From positions 1 through 64,000 of the forward strand of contig JANYDW010000065.1 in the NCBI GenBank assembly GCA_025363455.1: 64,000 nucleotides of DNA, read 5' to 3'. The stretch is from Oleiharenicola sp. GTDB taxonomy: Bacteria > Verrucomicrobiota > Verrucomicrobiia > Opitutales > Opitutaceae. Every line of letters starts with the position of its first letter. Position 1 is the stretch's first letter. Below the pieces are notes generated by a model, which saw nothing but the letters and a program-made list of their open reading frames with translations, did no database searches and was not told the origin of the DNA. This document shows positions 57,670 to 64,000 of this stretch, in pieces. The position numbers and the translations under genes were made by a program.

Positions 57670-59241
57670 ATGTCCGACTCCGCCGAAACCCCCAACCTCA
57701 TGGAAGCCCTCGTGTCGCTCGCGAAGCGCCGCGGCTTCATCTATGCGTCGTCCGAAATCTACGGCGGGCTCAACGGCTTCTTCGACTACGGCCCGCTCGG
57801 CACCGAGCTCAAGCGCAACATCCGTGACTGCTGGTGGCGCGACATGGTGCAGCGCCGCGATGACGTCGTCGGCATCGAGACCTCCATCATCATGCACCCG
57901 AAGGTCTGGGAGGCGTCGGGCCATGTCGCCGGGTTCTCCGATCCGCTGGTGGACTGCAAGGTGAGCAAACAGCGGTATCGAGCGGACCAGCTGTTCTTCG
58001 CGCCGGTTTGGATCTCGGGCGTCGAACTGACCGCTACGTTTGCACAGCTAAATAATATTCCGCCGAATTTTTATGTTTCTGCGCTGGAAAGCGAACAAAC
58101 CGCCGTCGAGTTAAAAGCTTCGGCTGACAATATTAAGCGAAAGAAAGCGATGCCGGGATTTTTGGTCATGGGCGATCTACGCGACATGAGCGATCCCACA
58201 CTGACGATGGAGGTAATCTCCCTCATCCCCTCCCCCGCCACCGGCGAGGCCGGCAGCCTGACCGCCCCGCGCGCGTTCAACATGATGTTCCAAACCAATG
58301 TCGGCGCGATGAGCGACGCGTCGTCGGTCGCCTACCTGCGGCCCGAGACGGCGCAGGGCATGTTCGTGGATTTCAAGAACGTCGTGGACACCACGCGCGT
58401 GAAGCTCCCCTTCGGCATCGCCCAGATCGGGAAATCGTTTCGCAACGAGATCACGCCGCGCAACTTCATCTTCCGCTCCCGCGAGTTCGAGCAGATGGAG
58501 ATGGAGTATTTCATCCATGAGGACGCCGACTGGGCCAAGTGCCACGAGGAGTGGATCACCTGGTGCGAGAACTGGCTGAAGAGCATCGGCCTGCCCGCCA
58601 GCCACCTCTCACGCTACACCCACCCGAAGGAAAAGCTCGCGTTCTACTCGCGCGGCACGGTGGACATCATGTTCAAGTATCCGTTCGGCGTGCAGGAGCT
58701 CTGGGGCATCGCCGCCCGCGGCAGCTACGACCTCACGCAGCACGCCAACGCCAGCGGCAAGCCGCAGGAGCTGTTCGACGAGGCGAGCAAGAAGAAGTTC
58801 GTCCCGCACGTCATCGAGCCCGCCGTCGGCGTCGACCGCATCTTCCTCGCCGTGCTCGCTGCCGCCTACGCGGTGGAGGACGTGAAGGACGAGAAGGGCA
58901 ACGTCGAGCAGCGCACCGTGCTCCGGCTCTCGCCCCGCCTCGCGCCCGTCAAGGTCGCCATTCTCCCCCTGCTCAAGAACAAAGAGCAGCTCACGAACCG
59001 CGCCCGCGCCCTCCACGCGAAACTGCAGAAGCGCTACGCCGTGCAATACGACGACGGCGGCGCCATCGGCAAACGCTACCGCCGCCAGGACGAGGCCGGC
59101 ACGCCCTGGTGCGTGACCATCGACTTCGACACGATCGAGGAGCCGGGCGACACTTTCACGCTCCGCGAGCGTGATTCGATGGCCCAGCGCCGGATAACGG
59201 AAGCCGAGCTGTTCGCTTTGCTCGACGAACACGTTTACTGA
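57670..59241 (+). CDS. glyS: Glycyl-tRNA synthetase (single-chain, dimeric type)
   Basis: The 523-residue class II synthetase charges tRNA-Gly. Motif 1-like start SLAKRRGFIYASSEIYGG...DYGPLG is followed by WEASGHVAGFSDPLVDCK, motif 2 FRNEITPRNFIFRSREFEQMEMEYF, motif 3 EPAVGVDRIFLA and the anticodon-binding domain (about 435-523, LAPVKVAILPLLKN). A stretch of about 55 codons (about 58021-58190) between the RADQL and FNMMFQT blocks uses AT-rich codons quite unlike the rest, possibly a transferred or recombined segment. ATG 57670 is the family start. Confidence 0.95.
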   Translation: MSDSAETPNLMEALVSLAKRRGFIYASSEIYGGLNGFFDYGPLGTELKRNIRDCWWRDMVQRRDDVVGIETSIIMHPKVWEASGHVAGFSDPLVDCKVSKQRYRADQLFFAPVWISGVELTATFAQLNNIPPNFYVSALESEQTAVELKASADNIKRKKAMPGFLVMGDLRDMSDPTLTMEVISLIPSPATGEAGSLTAPRAFNMMFQTNVGAMSDASSVAYLRPETAQGMFVDFKNVVDTTRVKLPFGIAQIGKSFRNEITPRNFIFRSREFEQMEMEYFIHEDADWAKCHEEWITWCENWLKSIGLPASHLSRYTHPKEKLAFYSRGTVDIMFKYPFGVQELWGIAARGSYDLTQHANASGKPQELFDEASKKKFVPHVIEPAVGVDRIFLAVLAAAYAVEDVKDEKGNVEQRTVLRLSPRLAPVKVAILPLLKNKEQLTNRARALHAKLQKRYAVQYDDGGAIGKRYRRQDEAGTPWCVTIDFDTIEEPGDTFTLRERDSMAQRRITEAELFALLDEHVY

Positions 59242-59281
59242 GCGCTCAGCCCAAGCGGCTGGTGGCTTGCCTGGATTGGCT

Positions 59282-59349
59282 GTAGGAGGGGCTTTACGAC
59301 CCGATGAGGCATGCGCCGCACTTGGATCGGGGCGTAAAGCCCCTCCTAC
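59282..59349. repeat. Inverted repeat GTAGGAGGGGCTTTACG
   Basis: GTAGGAGGGGCTTTACGACC and CGGGGCGTAAAGCCCCTCCT-AC are the arms. It shares the GTAGG...CCTAC ends. Confidence 0.93.
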
Positions 59350-59447
59350 ATTCCGGCCAAGTTTCGGCCGATTGTGCCGATGACGGGGTTAGTCCGCCCG
59401 GGACAACGTTCCCGGTGCATCCGTCTTAACCTTCATCGCCCCCCGCC

Positions 59448-60086
59448 ATGTCCGCCTCCGCCCTCCTCGAGCCCGTCTCGGCCGACCACGAGAAGTCCAA
59501 ATACGAGGAGATGTGGCGGTGCGACGACTACCGGAAGTTTTCCCCGGGCCTGCACGCCCTCGAAAAACTCGATCTCGCCAGGCTGTTCCGCGCGCTCGGG
59601 GTGCGCTCCATCCTCGACGCCGGTTGTGGCTCGGGCAAGTTCATGCGACGCATCATCGAGCGGCATGCCGACGAATTCACCATCCGCGGCTTCGACATCG
59701 CGGACAACTGCCTCGACCCGTGGTTTGCCGGCCGCGAGGCGGAACTGCTGACCACCGGCAACCTCTGGGAACCCGGCGCCCTGCCCGCCCCAAATGACGC
59801 CGTGGTCTGCACCGACGTCATGGAACATATCCCGACCGACCGCGTGCCGGCGGTCCTGGGCAATCTCCGGTCCGCCGCCACGCGCTGTGTTTTCCTGGGC
59901 ATCGCGCTTTTCCCCGACGCTTTCGGGCCGAAAGTCCTGGGCGCCCCGCTTCACCTCACCGTGCAACCGGTTGACTGGTGGCGCGAGCAGATCGCCGCCG
60001 CCGGGCTCAAAATGATTTCCGGCGCCGTTCAGCGCAATCCCGACGAAACGCCGATGTGGTTGTACCTGCTCTGCCGCGCCGGTTGA
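59448..60086 (+). CDS. Class I SAM-dependent methyltransferase
   Basis: The 212-residue Rossmann protein has motif I LDAGCGSGKFMRR (about 56-68), the acidic loop FDIADN, and VVCTDVMEHIP as post-motif II. The N-terminal KYEEMWRCDDYRKFSPG and the end VDWWREQIAAAGL are typical of small-molecule or sugar methyltransferases in polysaccharide gene clusters. The substrate is unknown and there is no biosynthetic context. Confidence 0.83.
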   Translation: MSASALLEPVSADHEKSKYEEMWRCDDYRKFSPGLHALEKLDLARLFRALGVRSILDAGCGSGKFMRRIIERHADEFTIRGFDIADNCLDPWFAGREAELLTTGNLWEPGALPAPNDAVVCTDVMEHIPTDRVPAVLGNLRSAATRCVFLGIALFPDAFGPKVLGAPLHLTVQPVDWWREQIAAAGLKMISGAVQRNPDETPMWLYLLCRAG

Positions 60087-60179
60087 TTTTGCCACGGTAT
60101 CCGGACCGGTGGCTGCTTATCCGTCCCCGGCACCGGCTTTGCGCTTTCGATTCAGGCCAGCCATGCCATTCTGTTGGAC

Positions 60180-61133
60180 ATGAAGTTTACCCCCCTGTCC
60201 CGTTGCCCCGCCTGGTGCTGCGCACTTGCGGTCCTGTTCCTCGCCACATCGGCCCGCGCGGCGGAACCCATCTCGGTCCTCTTCGACACGGATATCGGCA
60301 CCGATATCGATGACGCTTACGCGCTGGTGCAGATTCTCCACAGCCCCGAGCTGAAACTGCTCGGCGTCACGACGGTGTCAGGCGACGCGGTCGCCCGTGC
60401 CCACCTGGCGGCCAAACTGCTGACGGTCGCCGGCCGGCCTGAAATTCCGGTTTACGCCGGCACCTCCACCGCGACGCAATACATGGCGCAGACCGAATGG
60501 GCGAAGGGCTTCACCTCGCCCGCCCTGCACGAGAACGGCGGCGTGGCGTTCCTGCGCGAACAGATCAAGGCCCATCCGGGCGAGATCACGATTATCGCCG
60601 TCGGCGAGCTGACCAATGTCGCGGCGTTGCTCGAGTCGGAGCCCGGCCTCGGCGCGAAGATCAAGGCCATCGCGCTAATGGGTGGCGCGGTGCTGCGGGG
60701 CTATGCGCCCGGTTCGAAACCCGAGCCGGAGTGGAACATCAAGTCCAATGCCAAAGCCGCCCAGATCGTTTTCGGTTCGGGCGTGCCCCTGCTCGTCGCC
60801 CCGCTCGATTCCACCGCCGACCTGAAGCTGACGCCGGAAGGACGGGTGAAGATATTCTCCTCCGGCACACCGCTGAACGATGCCCTCGCCGCGCTGAATT
60901 CAATCTGGCGTCACACCAACACCTGGAAAGGGGAGAATCCCACCCTCTTCGACAACCTCGCGGTCGCGCTTGTCGCCACGCCGGGCATCGCCCCGCTTAC
61001 CGCCCTGCATCTCGAGGTCGAGGCCAACGGCCTCACCCGCTCCATCGAGGGCCGGCCAGCCAACGCCCACGTCGCCCTGACCTGCGATTCTGCCCCGTTC
61101 CTGCAGTATTTCACGATTCGGCTGACGAAGTAG
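60180..61133 (+). CDS. Exported inosine-uridine-type nucleoside hydrolase
   Basis: The 317-residue protein has a signal peptide (about 11-28, WCCALAVLFLATSARA) and the calcium-binding IU-NH signature DTDIGTDIDDA (D36-D45). Others are AVGELTNVAALLE, IALMGGAV, EWNIKSNAKAAQIVF and the late Asp in LFDNLAVALVATP. It should cleave the N-glycosidic bond of nucleosides in the periplasm. ATG 60180 was chosen; a TTG two codons upstream is also in frame. A REP palindrome follows the stop. Confidence 0.9.
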   Translation: MKFTPLSRCPAWCCALAVLFLATSARAAEPISVLFDTDIGTDIDDAYALVQILHSPELKLLGVTTVSGDAVARAHLAAKLLTVAGRPEIPVYAGTSTATQYMAQTEWAKGFTSPALHENGGVAFLREQIKAHPGEITIIAVGELTNVAALLESEPGLGAKIKAIALMGGAVLRGYAPGSKPEPEWNIKSNAKAAQIVFGSGVPLLVAPLDSTADLKLTPEGRVKIFSSGTPLNDALAALNSIWRHTNTWKGENPTLFDNLAVALVATPGIAPLTALHLEVEANGLTRSIEGRPANAHVALTCDSAPFLQYFTIRLTK

Positions 61134-61163
61134 ACTCGGTATCCGTTTTTCTGTAGGCTGGCT

Positions 61164-61192
61164 GTAGGGCGGGATCACTGATCCCGCCCTAC
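61164..61192. repeat. REP palindrome with both GTAGG and CCTAC ends
   Basis: GTAGGGCGGGATC-ACT-GATCCCGCCCTAC, 29 bases, is the most symmetrical copy in the window and probably the closest to the family's consensus. Confidence 0.95.
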
Positions 61193-61368
61193 AGTTTCGG
61201 ACTTCATTTGGCCCGGCCCGCGTTCCTGCCCGGCGACGCCGACCGACCGACCGAATTTTTCTCCCAGTTGCCTGCAGACGAAACTGGCGGTTTGGCTCAA
61301 TTCTGTCATAGGCCTCACCTCTTGCCTCCTCACCCACATTTTTTCGCCCGCCCGGTCGGGCCGTCGCC

Positions 61369-64000
61369 ATGAACACCGAGCCCGGCCCGGCTTCGGCCGA
61401 GGCGTTGTCCGCCCTTGCCGTCTACCTTGACCGCTTCGACCCCGGTACGAGGGAGCGGGGGCGCGCCTATTTCAAAGCGCGCCGCGTGCATGGGCTCAAG
61501 TCGGACGGCCACCGGGTGCAGGCCCGGGTGGAGGGAACCGGCCTTTACGAGACCAGCCTGTATTGGGAACGCGACGGTTGGGGCTCCGAATGTTCCTGTC
61601 CGATGGAAACGGACTGCAAGCATGCCTATGCAACTGGCCTCGCTTGGATGCGGACTTCCGATCGCTCGACCGGGGCGGGCCTAGCCGCCAAGGTTCTTTT
61701 GCCGCCGGTGATACATCCCGGCGAGCAGGCGCTGGTGGCCGAGTTCATCGCGGCCACCGGCCAGCCCCCCGATCGCCGGCAGCTCGCTTTCCTCCGCAAC
61801 GTGCAGGCGGTGCATCGCTCCCTGCATCTCGGCAACCACGCCTGGTTTGATCGCATGGCCCTGGCCAGCCTCGCGCCAGCCGTCGACCGCCACCGGCTCC
61901 CGCAGGAATACATCAATCCTTTCCAAGGCTGGTGGGCCCGGCTGCCCGCCACGCCGCTCCAACTCTGGCCATTCATCGCGTTGCTGTTCACGGAGTGCGG
62001 CATTCCCCTGCCCGGGTTCACCCAGCCCTTCGACCAACTCGACCGCGCCCGTGAATCCCGCGACACCGTCGGACGCGAGGCCGAGCTGCGCCTGTGGCGC
62101 GACCGCTTCGCCCAGCTCGACACCCTCGCGGCCGCTCCCGCCGCGCCCGCCAACGCGCAGGCGGTCCGCCTCCGCCTGGGGATGAAGAGACTCACGTGGG
62201 AAATCGCCTCCGGCGGGGCCGCGAGCCCCTTTGCCCCGCTCTCCGCGAATGACCTTCGCGCCCTGCTCCAGGATGAGATTTATTGCGCGGAGGTGATGGA
62301 CGAGGCCAGCAATGTCCTCCTCACCTTCCTCCGCGCCAACCACCGCCAGCGCGGCCGCACTGCGCTCACGCTGACCGACCCGGAGGATCGCGTCCTCCTC
62401 GGCCGCCTGCTCACCCACCCGCTGGCCCGCACGCGCGTCGCCGGGCCCTCGGGCGAACCGGTCACAAACGAACCCGTCGCGCTCACCTGGCGGATTGAGG
62501 ACCACGCCACCGACCCGCAGCGCGTGATCGTACGACTTGCCTTTCCCGACGGCACCCCGCCCCCGGCCCCGTTGCATTATCTGCCCGGCCAGCCCGCGCA
62601 CTATCTCCATGGTGCCCGCCTCTATCACGGACTCGCACCGCTCGTGGACTTGCCGCAGAAAAACACCCCCGACTTCGCTGTCGAGGTGCCGCGCAAGGTC
62701 CTGGCCCTCCCCGAGGCGGGCCGTTTCGCCATCCGTGCCGGCCTGACGCTACCCGGGGAATCAATGGATCGATTCCGCGCCGAAACGTTGCGCGCCCGCC
62801 TGCGCGCCACCACCGTTGCCCGTCGGACCAAAGCAGATGACGAGGTGCTCGTCGTCGAACTCCACGCGATTGCCCCCGACGGCGCTCCCCGCGCCCGCCG
62901 CCAACCCGAAGGCTGGAGCACCGAGGCCCCGGGACTCGACCGTCCCGGTGACGCCGCTTTCCTGCTGCACGATTTCGCCCCGCTCAACCCCGCCGGCGAG
63001 CATCTGGCGCGCCTCCCAGGCCTGACTTGGGACCCGTGGGCGCCGGGCGGCGGCCGTTACGCCGGCGAGCTCGCCGCCCCCGCCTTTCCCGAACACTTCT
63101 CCGCCTGGCTCGCCGCGATGCCGCCCGGCACCGTCGTCGAACTCGGGCCCGAGCTGGCGGCTTTTGCCGCCGCTCCCACCCGCGCCCACTTCACCCTCGA
63201 TATTGCCGAGAGTAGTGGAATCGACTGGTTCGATGTGAATGTGAAGCTCCACGTCGAGGACACCACGCTCACCGCCGCCGAGATCAAACTGCTCCGCTCA
63301 GCCAACGGCCGCTTCATCCGGCTCAAAGGCAAGGGCTGGCGCCGGTTGGAGCTGACCGTCTCGGCCGAGGACCGGGCTCGTTTCGAGCGCCTCGGTCTCG
63401 ATCCCGCCGCTCCCAGCGAGTCCGCGCGCGAGCAGCCGCGCTTCCATGCCCTCCAACTCGCCGACGAAGCCCTCGGCGATGCCCTGCCCGAAAAACTCTG
63501 GCGGCAGATCCGTGATCGGGCCGCTTCCATCCGCGCCTTTCCGGCCCCGGCCCTGCCCGCCGGACTGCGCGCCGAGCTGCGCCCTTATCAGGTGGAAGGT
63601 TTCCACTTTCTCGCGCACCTCGGGGAAAACCGTTTTGGCGGCGTACTCGCCGACGACATGGGCCTCGGCAAAACCTTGCAGACCCTCGCCTGGCTACTCT
63701 GGCTCGCTGAGCGCGGCACCGACCGGACTCAGAAGAAAAAGCTCCGCGCGCTCGTCGTCTGCCCAAAATCCGTGGTCGTCAACTGGCAGCTCGAGACCGA
63801 GCGCTTCGCCCCCGCGCTCCTGACCGGCCGCCTCGCGCCCCGCGCCGCCCAACCCGTGCCGCCCGGGGTCCATCTTGTCGTCGTCAACTACGCGCAACTC
63901 CGCCTGAATGCCGGGCTGCTCGCCGCCGAAAGCTGGGACGTCGTCGTCCTCGACGAAGGCCAGAACATCAAGAATCCCGCCAGCGCCACGGCCCAGGCCG
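61369..64000 (+). CDS. SWIM zinc-finger SNF2-family helicase (5' part, runs off the end)
   Basis: At least 877 residues are visible and the frame runs past the window edge. A SWIM zinc finger C75-S-C77 ... C83-K-H85 (ECSCPMETDCKHA) lies near the start, followed by a long variable region. The SNF2 ATPase domain starts about residue 735 (LRPYQVEGFHFLAHLGENRF) with Walker A DDMGLGKT (762-769) and Walker B-type DEGQ (862-865). Bacterial HepA/RapA-like proteins of this shape act on RNA polymerase or DNA-protein complexes. The C-terminal helicase half is not in view. Confidence 0.92.
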   Translation, partial: MNTEPGPASAEALSALAVYLDRFDPGTRERGRAYFKARRVHGLKSDGHRVQARVEGTGLYETSLYWERDGWGSECSCPMETDCKHAYATGLAWMRTSDRSTGAGLAAKVLLPPVIHPGEQALVAEFIAATGQPPDRRQLAFLRNVQAVHRSLHLGNHAWFDRMALASLAPAVDRHRLPQEYINPFQGWWARLPATPLQLWPFIALLFTECGIPLPGFTQPFDQLDRARESRDTVGREAELRLWRDRFAQLDTLAAAPAAPANAQAVRLRLGMKRLTWEIASGGAASPFAPLSANDLRALLQDEIYCAEVMDEASNVLLTFLRANHRQRGRTALTLTDPEDRVLLGRLLTHPLARTRVAGPSGEPVTNEPVALTWRIEDHATDPQRVIVRLAFPDGTPPPAPLHYLPGQPAHYLHGARLYHGLAPLVDLPQKNTPDFAVEVPRKVLALPEAGRFAIRAGLTLPGESMDRFRAETLRARLRATTVARRTKADDEVLVVELHAIAPDGAPRARRQPEGWSTEAPGLDRPGDAAFLLHDFAPLNPAGEHLARLPGLTWDPWAPGGGRYAGELAAPAFPEHFSAWLAAMPPGTVVELGPELAAFAAAPTRAHFTLDIAESSGIDWFDVNVKLHVEDTTLTAAEIKLLRSANGRFIRLKGKGWRRLELTVSAEDRARFERLGLDPAAPSESAREQPRFHALQLADEALGDALPEKLWRQIRDRAASIRAFPAPALPAGLRAELRPYQVEGFHFLAHLGENRFGGVLADDMGLGKTLQTLAWLLWLAERGTDRTQKKKLRALVVCPKSVVVNWQLETERFAPALLTGRLAPRAAQPVPPGVHLVVVNYAQLRLNAGLLAAESWDVVVLDEGQNIKNPASATAQA

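Overview
The window is 64 kb of GC-rich bacterial chromosome with a Gram-negative envelope: a YidC with a large periplasmic domain, an RND pump, outer-membrane barrel proteins, TonB-type proteins and periplasmic multihaem cytochromes. The gene mix (single-chain glycyl-tRNA synthetase, PrmB, fused HisB and HisIE, an LTA-synthase-like sulfatase, many TonB_C proteins) and the codon use suggest a Verrucomicrobiota of the Opitutales type. That assignment is an inference from recall and was not tested by alignment.

Layout. 1-3.9 kb: the tail of an unidentified gene, a MuiA-like DUF4139 protein, a SirB/CbiX-type chelatase and a convergent CobA. 3.9-9.7 kb: assimilatory sulfate reduction (cysI, cysH, cysD, cysN), interrupted by a GxxExxY gene and followed by an Rrf2 regulator. 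9.7-13.2 kb: a RAYT transposase flanked by its presumed REP palindromes, a barrel protein, an exported peroxiredoxin and a kinase-fold orphan. 13.4-16.2 kb: rpmH-rnpA-yidD-yidC. 16.5-23.7 kb: an ArsR regulator divergent from a DUF2892 / MFP / RND / DUF2892 / PLP decarboxylase / rhodanese run. 23.7-26.4 kb: a reverse-strand operon of a TPR protein, a rhomboid-like protein and prmB. 26.8-32.9 kb: a TonB_C protein, a radical SAM protein, a barrel protein, an LTA-synthase-like sulfatase and an MFS transporter.

32.9-41 kb: a complete histidine operon hisG-D-C-B-H-A-F-IE. It is preceded by an attenuator whose leader peptide carries five consecutive His codons. 41-49.3 kb: a reverse-strand electron-transfer operon (tetrahaem cytochrome c, cNMP-domain/4x[4Fe-4S] fusion, four-His membrane cytochrome b, decahaem cytochrome c with a Cys-rich N-terminus), next to a divergent membrane-anchored FAD/[2Fe-2S] NAD(P)H reductase and a Tll0287-like haem protein. 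49.5-57.5 kb: an M16 protease, YceI, an Mpo1-like protein and three TonB_C-repeat proteins. 57.7-64 kb: glyS, a methyltransferase, an exported nucleoside hydrolase and the start of a SWIM-SNF2 helicase cut by the window end.

The most striking feature is the density of dispersed inverted repeats. At least ten families occur, and several share GTAGG...CCTAC ends. They occupy all seven junctions of the his operon, supply C-terminal codons and stop codons to several genes, sit in frame inside prmB and lie between rnpA and yidD. The second system worth following is the cNMP-FeS / cytochrome b / decahaem operon, for which I know no established function.
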